DNA of 64,000 bases from Spirochaetaceae bacterium. Lineage in GTDB: Bacteria; Spirochaetota; Spirochaetia; SZUA-6; Bin103. Where the stretch lies: positions 1-64,000 of the forward strand of contig JAPPKD010000056.1 in assembly GCA_028820215.1 (NCBI GenBank). Reading direction: 5' to 3'. The notes under the pieces were generated by a model, which did no database searches, was not told the origin of the DNA, and saw only the letters and a list, made by a program, of their open reading frames with translations. How positions within the stretch are numbered: the first letter of the stretch is position 1; the number at the start of each line of letters is the position of its first letter. A program made the translations under genes and the position numbers. Positions 7,210 to 15,345 of this stretch are shown here, piece by piece.

Positions 7210-8180
7210 GATGACTCCTCACATTCAGGCTCGACCGCCACGCGGATGCAGTCGTGGGCGCGGGCGTGCGCGGCATCGTAGGCCTGCGCGACCTCGGCCA
7301 GCGGATAGCGGTGGGTGATGATGCCGTCCACCGGGACGTCGCCACGCGCGATCAGGTCGATTGCCAGCTCGAACAGCGGCCTGCCGCCCGCGCCGGAGAA
7401 GCGCGTCTCCGGCTGCTTGCTGTGGAAGGAGAAGAAGTCGAAGGTGAACGTCCTCTCCTTCAGGCCGCCGAAGAACAGGATCTCGCCCCGGCTGCGCACC
7501 ACCTTCCCGCACAGGTTGATCGCAGCAGGCTCACCCGTGGCGTCGATCACGGTATCGGCCAGACTGCCGTCGAGGGCGTCGCGGATCCGCTCGTCCACAT
7601 CGTCAGTCGTGCCGTCGACGACATGGGTGGCGCCGAAGCGCTCGGCTACCTGGCGGCGCGCCGGCATCAGCTCGACCCCGACCACGCGCCGCGCGCCCAT
7701 GCGGCGCAGCACTGTGTCGAACATCAGGCCGATGCCGCCCTGACCGATCACGACCACGTCGCCGGCGATCACGTTGGTGAGCTTCTGCGCGCCGCTGATC
7801 ACGGTGGCCAACGGCTGCGCCATCACCATCTCTTGAAGCGGGTACTCCGGGACTCGGAACACGCGGTCGACCGGCGCCAGAAAGCGCTCGGCCATGCCGT
7901 CCTGGGCAACCGGCAGGGCCAGCACCCGCTCGCCCGCCTCGAACGGGAACACCACCCTGGAGCGGTAGGAGACCTCCTCGATGACGCCGATCACCTCGTG
8001 GCCGCTGCGTCCGGGCACCAAGGGATAATTGCAGGCCGGCAGGTTGTAGACCGCCTTCAGGTCGCTGCCGCAGATGGAGACGATCTGCGGACGAATCACG
8101 GCGTGGTCCGGCTGCGGTTGCGGCTCTGACACCTCGACGACGGAGACCCGGCCGGGCGCCGTGACGTGGGCGGCAATCAT
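7206..8180 (-). CDS. Zinc-dependent alcohol dehydrogenase family (MDR) oxidoreductase
   Basis: The protein (324 residues from ATG 8180) has the catalytic-zinc segment ICGSDLKAV (Cys near 39), GRSGHEVIGVIEEV (His-Glu near 63) and the NAD-binding loop VIGQGGIGLM near 145. The acidic residue in VVGVELMP suggests NAD rather than NADP. The four-Cys structural zinc lobe is missing. The likely reaction is oxidation of a polyol or sugar alcohol. The frame stays open to 8279, into the divergent gene's start, so the internal ATG matching the family start MIAAHVTAPG is preferred. It overlaps the phosphoribosyltransferase gene by 4 bp. Confidence 0.88.
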   Translation of the reverse strand: MIAAHVTAPGRVSVVEVSEPQPQPDHAVIRPQIVSICGSDLKAVYNLPACNYPLVPGRSGHEVIGVIEEVSYRSRVVFPFEAGERVLALPVAQDGMAERFLAPVDRVFRVPEYPLQEMVMAQPLATVISGAQKLTNVIAGDVVVIGQGGIGLMFDTVLRRMGARRVVGVELMPARRQVAERFGATHVVDGTTDDVDERIRDALDGSLADTVIDATGEPAAINLCGKVVRSRGEILFFGGLKERTFTFDFFSFHSKQPETRFSGAGGRPLFELAIDLIARGDVPVDGIITHRYPLAEVAQAYDAAHARAHDCIRVAVEPECEESS

Positions 8181-8269
8181 CCCGCGGCGATGATGCCAGC
8201 AGTGCCGCTCCGTGGCGACCGGCGCCCTGCGCATGGACCGGCGCTCGGCGGTTGGATACCCTGACCGCC

Positions 8270-9475
8270 ATGTCTGCATCAGGTGCCAACGGCCTGCCGC
8301 GCCTCGCCGAGGGCGGCGTCTACCAGAAGCTCGGCGTCGTGCCGATTCTCAACGCGCGCAGCAACTCGACCGCGTTCGGCGGCTCCTCTCCGTCGGCGGT
8401 GGTCCGCGCCGCGATGGACGAGGCCGGCCGTGGCTGGACGAACATGGCCGACCTCATGAGCAAGACCGGCGACTACATGGCCGCCCTGCTCGGCTGCGAG
8501 ACCGCGCACCCCACCTCCGGCTGCGCGGCCGCGATCATCCTGAGCTCCGCGATCGCCATGACCCGCGACGACGGCGTCAAGATGGCGCGCCTGCCCAACA
8601 CCACCGGCAGGAATGACCAGGTCCTGATCCAGCGGCAGCACCGCTACTGGGTGCAGCCCTGCTTCACCTTCGCCGGCGGCCGGCTGGTGCCGGTCGGCCG
8701 CGACGACGGCTGCACGGCCGAGGAGCTGGAGGCGGCCATCGGCGAGGATACCGTCGCCATCGCCCACCCCTTCTCGCAACCGGCCGGCTACCTGTTCCCG
8801 CCGCGCACCGGCGACCTCCCCCTGGAGGACGTGGTCGCCATCGGCCGGCGCCACGACGTGCCGGTGATCGTCGACGCCGCCGCCCAGATCTACCCCCTGG
8901 AGCACTTCCGCTGGATCGCGCAGGCGGCCGACATGGTCTGCTTCGGCGGCAAGTACTTCGGCAGCTCGCACTCGACCGGCATGGTGACCGGCCGCAGGAA
9001 GTACATCGATCCGCTGCGCAAGCTCGATTTCTCCGGCAGCATCGCCAACGACGAGGTCCCGGTCGGCAGCGGCTACGCCTTCGGGCGCGGCATGAAGTTG
9101 GACCGGCAGCAGGTGGTGGCCCTGGCGGTCGCACTGGACGTCTGGTTCAACACCGATCACGAGGAGCGGTTGGCCGAGTACCACCGCCGCATGGGGGTCA
9201 TCCAGGAGCAGCTTGCCGACATCCCGCACGTCTCGGCCGAGCCCGTTCCCTACGGCAACTACCAGTTGGTGCGGCTGTTCATCACCCTGGGCGAGGAGTT
9301 CCCGGCCACCGCCGAACAGATCGTCGAAGACCTCGACAAGGGCTCGCCGCGCATCCTGGTGGGATCGGAGGGCGATCGCGAGGTGTTCGTCGGCCCGCAC
9401 GTGCTGTCCGAGGGCGAGGAACGGATCGTCGCCGGCCAGCTCCGCAGCGTCCTGCTCGCACGCCTGCGCGGCTGA
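8270..9475 (+). CDS. SelA-like PLP-dependent enzyme (DgaE/selenocysteine-synthase-like family)
   Basis: The 401-residue fold-type I PLP protein resembles SelA and D-glucosaminate-6-phosphate ammonia-lyase. It has VDAAAQIYP (PLP-binding Asp near 200), the Schiff-base Lys in CFGGKYFG near 228 and the early YQKLGVVPILNARSNST segment of the family. The selenium-specific N-terminal domain is absent, so a lyase or aminotransferase acting on an amino sugar or hydroxy-amino acid is more likely. ATG 8270 is chosen; an in-frame TTG at 8252 is possible. It starts the plus-strand catabolic cluster that runs to 13.8 kb. Confidence 0.85.
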   Translation: MSASGANGLPRLAEGGVYQKLGVVPILNARSNSTAFGGSSPSAVVRAAMDEAGRGWTNMADLMSKTGDYMAALLGCETAHPTSGCAAAIILSSAIAMTRDDGVKMARLPNTTGRNDQVLIQRQHRYWVQPCFTFAGGRLVPVGRDDGCTAEELEAAIGEDTVAIAHPFSQPAGYLFPPRTGDLPLEDVVAIGRRHDVPVIVDAAAQIYPLEHFRWIAQAADMVCFGGKYFGSSHSTGMVTGRRKYIDPLRKLDFSGSIANDEVPVGSGYAFGRGMKLDRQQVVALAVALDVWFNTDHEERLAEYHRRMGVIQEQLADIPHVSAEPVPYGNYQLVRLFITLGEEFPATAEQIVEDLDKGSPRILVGSEGDREVFVGPHVLSEGEERIVAGQLRSVLLARLRG

Positions 9476-9480
9476 CGGGC

Positions 9481-10128
9481 GTGGTGCAGCTCCAGGCCAC
9501 GATCGCGCGGACCCTACCGGTCGGCGGCGAGGGCGGTCCCAACGGGCTGACCTGGGACGGATCGCACCTCTGGAGCTGTGACTGCGACAGCTTCGTCATC
9601 GAGCGCATCGAGCCCGCGACCGGGAAGTCGGTCCGCTCCTTCCGGCCGGTCGACAGCATCCCGGCCGGCCTGGCGTGGGACGGCTCCTCGCTCTGGGTGT
9701 CCGTCCCGTACCACCTGAAGCTGTACGCGCTGGACCCCGCCGACGGCGCGGTGCGCCGCTCGCTCCCGGCGCCGGCGCCGAAGTGCCACGGCGTCACTTG
9801 GGACGGATCGCACCTGTGGACGAGCTGTCCGGTCACCGACCGCTTCTACCGGGTGGACCCGACACACGGCCGCGCCACCGGCGGCTTCCCGTCGCCCGGC
9901 ACGCGCCCGCACGGGTTGGAGTGGCGGGAAGGCGAGTTGTGGAGCGCCGATACCGACAGCCGCACCATCCACCGGATCGACCCCGAGACGGGCGAGGTGC
10001 GCGCCGCCGCGCCGTCCCCGGACGGCACCGAGCCGCACGGGCTCACCTGGGCCGGCGGCCACCTGTGGTTCGGCGACGAGCGCGCCAAGAACCTGCACCG
10101 GTTGGAGCTCGCCGAGGTGGCGGCCTGA
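9481..10128 (+). CDS. Beta-propeller protein of about five WDGSHLW-type blades
   Basis: The 215-residue protein starts at GTG 9481. It is made of ~43-residue repeats, each with GLTWDGSHLW or a variant (GLAWDGSSLW, GVTWDGSHLW, GLEWREGELW, GLTWAGGHLW) followed by I/Y-x-x-x-DP-x-x-G. This is the pattern of glutamine-cyclotransferase- or SMP-30-like propellers. No signal peptide is visible, so it is cytoplasmic or a ring-forming scaffold or lactonase-like enzyme. Its stop overlaps the start of the oxidoreductase gene by one base (TGATG). No catalytic residues can be assigned with confidence. Confidence 0.8.
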   Translation: MVQLQATIARTLPVGGEGGPNGLTWDGSHLWSCDCDSFVIERIEPATGKSVRSFRPVDSIPAGLAWDGSSLWVSVPYHLKLYALDPADGAVRRSLPAPAPKCHGVTWDGSHLWTSCPVTDRFYRVDPTHGRATGGFPSPGTRPHGLEWREGELWSADTDSRTIHRIDPETGEVRAAAPSPDGTEPHGLTWAGGHLWFGDERAKNLHRLELAEVAA

Positions 10129-11222
10129 TGGCCGACCGGCTGCGCATCGGCGTGATCGGCGCCAACCCCACGCAGAGTTGGGCCAAGCGCGGCCACCTGC
10201 CGGCGATCCTGGCTCTGCCGGAGGAGCTGGAGCTGGTGGCCGTCTGCACCACCCGCGAGGAGACCGCGCGCGAGTCGGCGCGGATCTACGGCGCCCGCCA
10301 CCACTTCGCCGACTTCCGCGAGCTCATCGCCTGTGAGGACGTGGAAGTGGTCGTGGTGTCGGTGCGCGCGCCCCGGCACTACGAGCCGACCATGGCGGCG
10401 CTGGCGGCCGGCAAGCACGTCTACACCGAGTGGCCGCTCGGCGCCAACCTGGCGGAGGCGGAAGCGATGGCTGCCGCCGCGCGCACGGCGCCGGGCACGT
10501 CGATCATCGGCCTGCAGGGGCGGCACACCCCCATCTACCGCCGGCTCAAGGAGCTGGCCGACGACGGCTTCTTCGGCGAGGTGCTGGCCATCCAGATCGG
10601 CTCCTGCGGCGGCGGCCTGCTCGACAAGGAGTCGCCGGCGAGCTGGCGCGCCGATGCCCGCAACGGCGCGCACAACGGCACCATCGGCTTCGGCCACCTG
10701 ATCGAGCCCGTCTACCACTGCTTCGGACCGATCCGAGAGGTGTCGGGGGTGTGGCGCACGCAGGCGCCGCGGTGGCTGGAGCAGGACACCGGCAGGACGA
10801 TCGACGCCACCGCGCCGGACACGGTGTTCATGCAGGGCTCGACCGACGCCGGCACGGCCGTGCTGGCCTACGAGCACAGCGTGCCGTGGCACCCCAGCGG
10901 CTACCGGTTCGAGATCTACGGCCGCGAGAAGACGGCCTTGATCCACGCCGACGAACGCTTCGCCGACCTGAAGCTCATGGTCGGCGGCCGCGGCGAGCGG
11001 CTGACCGAGATGCCGGTCCCGGACCGGCTCACCCGCGTGCTGCACAGCCGCGAGCACGACCGCCCGTTCGGCGTGGCGCAGATCTGGAGCCACTACGCCG
11101 AGGCGATCCGTTCAGGCACCCCCGCGGAGCCCGACTTCGACCTCGCGCTCGACCTGCACCGCCTGATCGACGCGCTGGAGCGCGCTTCCGACACCGGCAC
11201 CCGGCAGGTCGTGGCGCGGTAA
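10128..11222 (+). CDS. Gfo/Idh/MocA family oxidoreductase
   Basis: The 364-residue protein has an N-terminal Rossmann domain (RIGVIGANPTQSW; the usual GxGxxG is GANPTQ) and the family EWPLGANLAEAEAM segment near residue 100, the equivalent of EKPla. A C-terminal alpha/beta substrate domain follows. It probably oxidises or reduces a sugar or inositol derivative with NAD(P). The typical catalytic Lys of EKP is replaced by Trp-Pro in TEWPLG, so it may use another residue, as in galactose 1-dehydrogenase/Gal80-like members. It is translationally coupled to the propeller gene and 6 bp from the FMN oxidase gene. Confidence 0.9.
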   Translation: MADRLRIGVIGANPTQSWAKRGHLPAILALPEELELVAVCTTREETARESARIYGARHHFADFRELIACEDVEVVVVSVRAPRHYEPTMAALAAGKHVYTEWPLGANLAEAEAMAAAARTAPGTSIIGLQGRHTPIYRRLKELADDGFFGEVLAIQIGSCGGGLLDKESPASWRADARNGAHNGTIGFGHLIEPVYHCFGPIREVSGVWRTQAPRWLEQDTGRTIDATAPDTVFMQGSTDAGTAVLAYEHSVPWHPSGYRFEIYGREKTALIHADERFADLKLMVGGRGERLTEMPVPDRLTRVLHSREHDRPFGVAQIWSHYAEAIRSGTPAEPDFDLALDLHRLIDALERASDTGTRQVVAR

Positions 11223-11228
11223 CCGCCG

Positions 11229-12311
11229 ATGAAGCGCTTCTACCATCCGCTTACCCTGTACGACCTGGAGCGGCTGGCCGAGGAGCGCCTGGCGACCGAC
11301 TATTGGGACGTGGTCGCCGGCGGCGTGGGCGACGAGATCACCATACGCCGCAACCGGGAGGCCTTCGACGCGATCGCCATCCGCCCCCGCCTGCTGACCG
11401 ACGTCAGCAGCCGCGACCTGTCCACCGTTGCGCTCGGCCACCGCATCTCCTTCCCGGTGATGGTGCCGCCGGCCGGCACGCAGGTGTGGGCGCATCCCGA
11501 CGGCGACGTGGCCACCGCGCGCGCCTGCAGCGCTCACCGGACGGTGATGACCCTGCGCGCCGGCGCCGGCAAGACGGTCGCCGAGGTGCGCAAGGCGACC
11601 ACCGGCCCGCTCTGGTACGGCGTCAAGCACTACCCGGACGAGGTCACCGAGCACCTGATCGGCCGCGCCATGGAGGCCGGCGTGGACGCGGTCTGCATCA
11701 CCATCGCCGGACCCGGCATGGGCGACCGGGAGCCGGACGTGCGCGGCTTCTCCCCCAGCCACGACGCGCCCATCCAGAGCTACGTGGGCAAGTGGGCAGA
11801 CCTCGCTGACCGGCCCGACCTGGCCGGGATGATGGAGAACCTGGACGGCGTCTCCTACCCGCCGCTGGACGGCAAGCGGCTGGAGTGGCTGAAGAGGCTC
11901 ACCGGGCTGCCGCTGATCGTCAAGGAGGTGATGACCGGCGAGGACGCGCTGTGCGCCGTCGACCACGGCGCCGACGCCGTGGTCGTCTCCAACCACGGGG
12001 GGCGCACCTTCGACGGCATGCAGGCGTCGATCGAGGTGCTGCCGGAGATCGTCGCCGCGGTGGCCGACCACACCGAGGTCTACCTGGACTCCGGCGTGCG
12101 CCGCGGCACCGACGTGCTCAAGGCGCTGGCGCTCGGCGCCCGCGCGGTGATGGTCGGCCGGCCGGTCTTCTGGGGGCTGGCGATCGACGGCGAGGCCGGC
12201 GTGCGCACCATGCTCCAGATTCTCAAGTCCGAGTTCGACAAGGCTATGGCGATGTGCGGCTGCACGAGCGTCGCCGACATCGACGAGCGGCGGGTCGTGC
12301 TGCCGCGATGA
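11229..12311 (+). CDS. FMN-dependent alpha-hydroxy-acid oxidase/dehydrogenase
   Basis: The 360-residue TIM-barrel protein belongs to the lactate oxidase/glycolate oxidase/LldD family. Seen motifs: FPVMVPPAGTQVWAHPDGD, LPLIVKEV (FMN Lys), VVVSNHGGR with the catalytic His near 258, YLDSGVRRGTDVLKALALGARAVMVGRP. The usual GGRQLD is GGRTFD and the YWFQLY-like segment is LWYGVKHYP, so substrate specificity may be unusual. It would oxidise a 2-hydroxy acid to a 2-keto acid. It follows the Gfo/Idh/MocA gene by 6 bp and sits in the same operon. Confidence 0.92.
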   Translation: MKRFYHPLTLYDLERLAEERLATDYWDVVAGGVGDEITIRRNREAFDAIAIRPRLLTDVSSRDLSTVALGHRISFPVMVPPAGTQVWAHPDGDVATARACSAHRTVMTLRAGAGKTVAEVRKATTGPLWYGVKHYPDEVTEHLIGRAMEAGVDAVCITIAGPGMGDREPDVRGFSPSHDAPIQSYVGKWADLADRPDLAGMMENLDGVSYPPLDGKRLEWLKRLTGLPLIVKEVMTGEDALCAVDHGADAVVVSNHGGRTFDGMQASIEVLPEIVAAVADHTEVYLDSGVRRGTDVLKALALGARAVMVGRPVFWGLAIDGEAGVRTMLQILKSEFDKAMAMCGCTSVADIDERRVVLPR

Positions 12312-12441
12312 CGGAGAAAAGCGCGCTACGGTATCTGTCGGACTGGCGCGTCAGCGGCAGACCGACAGACACCTTAGCGAAAAGGTGGGGATGGGCCAAA
12401 AGCGGAGCCGAAGGCGACGGTTTTGGGGCGAGGAGGGGCGC

Positions 12442-13416
12442 ATGGCGATCGCGATGACCGACCAGCAGAAGGATGACCTCGACCGCAAGGGGTACTTCGT
12501 CGTCGAGAACCTGCTCGGCGCAGACGAAGTGGCTGCCGTCACCGCGGCGATGGACCAGGTCGCCGCCGAGGTGCGCGCCGAGCGCGGCCTGGGTCCCGGC
12601 GACAAGGTGGCGCTGCGCAACGGCATGATCCGCCATCCGAAGCTCCTCGACCTCATGGACCACCCGGCGATCCTGGAGCTGGTGGTCGACGCCTACGGCT
12701 GGAACATCCACAACCGCGACAGCGTCACGCAGTGCGAGCCGCCCAGGCCGGACGGTAGCGATCCCGACATCCTGTCTCTCGGCTGGCACTTCGATTACGA
12801 GGAGGAGTTCTGCGGGACCACCGTGGACGGCACGCTGCCGCTGCTGGACTTCAAGGTCGGCTGGTACATCTCCGACCACACCGAGCCCGGACACAGCACC
12901 ATCCTGGTGGTGCCCGGCAGCTACCGCTGGTCGCGCGAGCAGCGTGCGACCTTCGAGGAGTGGCTGGACCCGGCCGACATCGTCGCCGTGAAGGTGCCGG
13001 CCGGCAGCGTGATGCTGTGGCGGCCGACCCTGCTGCACAGCGTGACGCCCAACCTGTCGCAGACCGAGCGCAAGGCCATCTACGTGAGCTACACGCCGCG
13101 CTGGGTGCGGCCGAGCGGCCACCTGGACCAGGACGCAGAGCTCATCGCGCGCAGCTCGCCGGTGCGCCGCCAGCTCCTGGGGGCGATGGGCAACCTGAGC
13201 CATCCGCTCGGCAGCGATCCGGTCAACAATCCCAGCTCCCAGTACTGGTTCTCCGACGACTGGGACACCGTGCCGCTGAAGGCGTGGGCGGAGGCACGCA
13301 CCGGCGGCCCGCCCTATGACTGGGGCACCGGCCTGGGCGTCAGCCACACCAAGGGTCCGAACTTCGCATTCACGCAGGTGACCGTCCCGGACGGCCCGTC
13401 CGAAGGATCGTCGTAA
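12442..13416 (+). CDS. Phytanoyl-CoA dioxygenase (PhyH) family Fe(II)/2-oxoglutarate oxygenase
   Basis: The 324-residue protein has the double-stranded beta-helix pattern: GWHFDYE (HxD iron ligands near 115), VGWYISDHTEPGHSTILVVPGS, and the distal His in LWRPTLLHSVTPNLS with the 2-oxoglutarate Arg in ERKAIYVSYTPR. It would hydroxylate or decarboxylate an organic acid. ATG 12442 has AGGAGGGGCG just upstream. A related fragment of this gene is found as a pseudogene at 26987-27155. It is followed by a cupin gene after 1 bp. Confidence 0.9.
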   Translation: MAIAMTDQQKDDLDRKGYFVVENLLGADEVAAVTAAMDQVAAEVRAERGLGPGDKVALRNGMIRHPKLLDLMDHPAILELVVDAYGWNIHNRDSVTQCEPPRPDGSDPDILSLGWHFDYEEEFCGTTVDGTLPLLDFKVGWYISDHTEPGHSTILVVPGSYRWSREQRATFEEWLDPADIVAVKVPAGSVMLWRPTLLHSVTPNLSQTERKAIYVSYTPRWVRPSGHLDQDAELIARSSPVRRQLLGAMGNLSHPLGSDPVNNPSSQYWFSDDWDTVPLKAWAEARTGGPPYDWGTGLGVSHTKGPNFAFTQVTVPDGPSEGSS

Positions 13417-13417
13417 G

Positions 13418-13807
13418 GTGGCCGGGCAGCCGATCGTCACCGACATCGGCCAGGGCGTCGGCCTGACCACGCCAGCGCCGGCCGTCCGCACCGTCAAGGT
13501 GCTGCTCTCGCCGTTGCTGCAGGACGGCCTGGAGGACTTCTCGGTCGGCATCACCGAGGTGCCGCCGCACGGCGAGGGCACCCGTCACAACCATCCGCAT
13601 GCCGCCGAGGTATGGCTGTTCTTCGCCGGCCGCGGCCGCGCCATCGTCGGCGACCGCGAGTACCCCACCGGCCCCGGCACCGTCGTCTACACCCCTCCCG
13701 GCACCTTCCACCAGTTCATCAACACCGGCGACGAACCGGTCAAGCTCTATTTCCTGTACGTCCCCGGCGGCGAGGCGCAAGCCATCCTGGACGCCGAGTT
13801 CCGCTGA
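13418..13807 (+). CDS. Cupin-domain protein
   Basis: The 129-residue small beta-barrel protein from GTG 13418 carries both cupin motifs: RHNHPHAAEVWLFFAGRG (His ligands and Glu near residues 50-56) and PGTFHQFINTG (third His near 90). It could be a metal-dependent sugar or hydroxy-acid isomerase or dioxygenase, or a binding protein. It starts 1 bp after the PhyH stop and ends the catabolic operon. Confidence 0.88.
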   Translation: MAGQPIVTDIGQGVGLTTPAPAVRTVKVLLSPLLQDGLEDFSVGITEVPPHGEGTRHNHPHAAEVWLFFAGRGRAIVGDREYPTGPGTVVYTPPGTFHQFINTGDEPVKLYFLYVPGGEAQAILDAEFR

Positions 13808-14273
13808 ACGCGGGTGTCCTTCATCGCCTCGGCGTCGTCATGGCGTTGCTGCGCCGCGAGGTCGGCCTCCGTCGCTCGATCGAGCACCGCGTGATCGACC
13901 CTTTCCCGGAGGAAAGCTTCGTCGATCGTCCGGATCAGCCCTCACGCGTGTTCTGATTCAGTAGCATACCTTGATGCACCGACCCTTGTGTCAGGTTCAA
14001 GGAATGACTTGGATCGCCCGCGACCACGAATATCGACCTTGCTTCCCCACATGTCGCCGGATCCGCGATCTGCTGGCACCGGTCTGTCTGTCCGCCCCAT
14101 AGGACGCCGTATCGTCTCTGTGTTCCAGCCAAGAATAAGGCACCTCGGTGTGCCGTAGCATCTGACGCCGGTGCCTAAACACCTCAGTGGCAGCGGTTCT
14201 CCGCGAAGCTATGGACCGATGTCGGCAATTAGGTCGAAGTCCATGGAATTATGTTATGCAAGTATCTCACCTG
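13808..14273 (+). other. Intergenic region without a supported gene
   Basis: This 466-bp stretch separates the catabolic operon from convergent minus-strand genes. All open frames are short. On the minus strand at about 13800-13945 a frame reads IRTIDEAFLRERVDHAVLDRA, which looks coding-like but has no start or recognisable family. Base composition becomes less GC-rich towards 14.2 kb. Confidence 0.5.
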
Positions 14274-15017
14274 TCAATCCCGCGAGAACCAGTACTTCAT
14301 ACTCTCGTACCCGCTCTTCGCTGTCATACCTCCAAGCAGTATCGAAGCGGCCACAGCCGGAGGAGCCGCGGCGACCAACGGTGTCGCATCGAGAACAACG
14401 AGACCAACACCACTCGCAAACTCTAACGTGCTGAGCACGCGATAGAACGCCGTTCGGCGACCGATTTCGTCTCTGTTTCCGCAGACAGTATTATTGATCG
14501 TAACGATGTCTGCCGGAGTTAGATAATTCGATGTAACCGCAGATATATCTATACCATTAGGCGTCGTGCTCCAGAAGGACCATAAACGGGATTCAAGCCA
14601 TGTCAACGTCAGCTCTGAGATGCCAGGAACAAGACTCCTAATAAAGTCTAGTTCAACAGCCACGAATTCTTTGAATTCGTTGATGTCCCATGTTATGGCG
14701 ACTTGACCGTACATACGCGCCTTGAGATCACTTGGCAGATCTTCAAGCGCATCGAGAATGTCATCGTGCAACAGGTAAGCCGTTATCGCACACGCAGCGT
14801 CGGTAATGTCCTTGAACATTTCTGTTGGATCATCGAACTGATGCATTCGAACGATAGCCGCATCGAGCTGTTCCAGTACTAAGGTCGCACCCTCCTCATC
14901 TACGATAGGAGGGGTTCCGTCACCCTGTTTGCCTAAAGCCGACAAGCTAACCTCACACACCAGGAGAGTGACAGCAGCGAACAATAGCCGACCGCGTACA
15001 CGGGATGGTTTGATCAT
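14274..15017 (-). CDS. Secreted protein of unknown function with lower GC
   Basis: From ATG 15017 the product is 247 residues: positively charged N-terminus (MIKPSRVRGR), hydrophobic core LLFAAVTLLVCEVSLSA with a likely cleavage near residue 28, then a mostly alpha-helical, acidic domain and a C-terminal hydrophobic stretch (VGLVVLDATPLVAAAPPAVAASILLGG). I recognise no family. Codon use and composition are visibly more AT-rich than neighbouring genes (many ATA, TTA and AGA-type codons), which suggests recent transfer. An upstream in-frame ATG at 15089 lacks a signal-peptide start and is less likely. Confidence 0.65.
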   Translation of the reverse strand: MIKPSRVRGRLLFAAVTLLVCEVSLSALGKQGDGTPPIVDEEGATLVLEQLDAAIVRMHQFDDPTEMFKDITDAACAITAYLLHDDILDALEDLPSDLKARMYGQVAITWDINEFKEFVAVELDFIRSLVPGISELTLTWLESRLWSFWSTTPNGIDISAVTSNYLTPADIVTINNTVCGNRDEIGRRTAFYRVLSTLEFASGVGLVVLDATPLVAAAPPAVAASILLGGMTAKSGYESMKYWFSRD

Positions 15018-15345
15018 GTTGACTTCCACTCTGTATTCTACAACACCGGCGGAGGAGAGTAAAGCTGGTTGGGTGGGTCTGAAACTCAATCCCGCTCCAC
15101 AGATGGGCCGGGGTCGGCTTAGTCAAAGCGCCCGCCCAAGTGCTCGGAGTGCTGGAGTGCTCGCGCACGAAGAATCCTGATACCCGACCAGCAGCCTGCC
15201 CGGTGCCGAAACAGGCTCGGCGACAGATCAACTTCACCAGCCACGGTTGGCCGCGCACGCCGAACAGCATGTCGCTCTGCGGGAATTGCGAAGGCCTCCG
15301 AGCGTACATCGTCAGGGCGTGCGCGCGCCGGTCGTCGTGCGGCAG
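15018..15345. other. Intergenic region, no gene seen
   Basis: These 328 bp contain only short overlapping frames on both strands and no recognisable domain. They hold the promoter region of the gene starting at 15017 (minus strand) and the 3' flank of the VWA gene. Confidence 0.5.
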
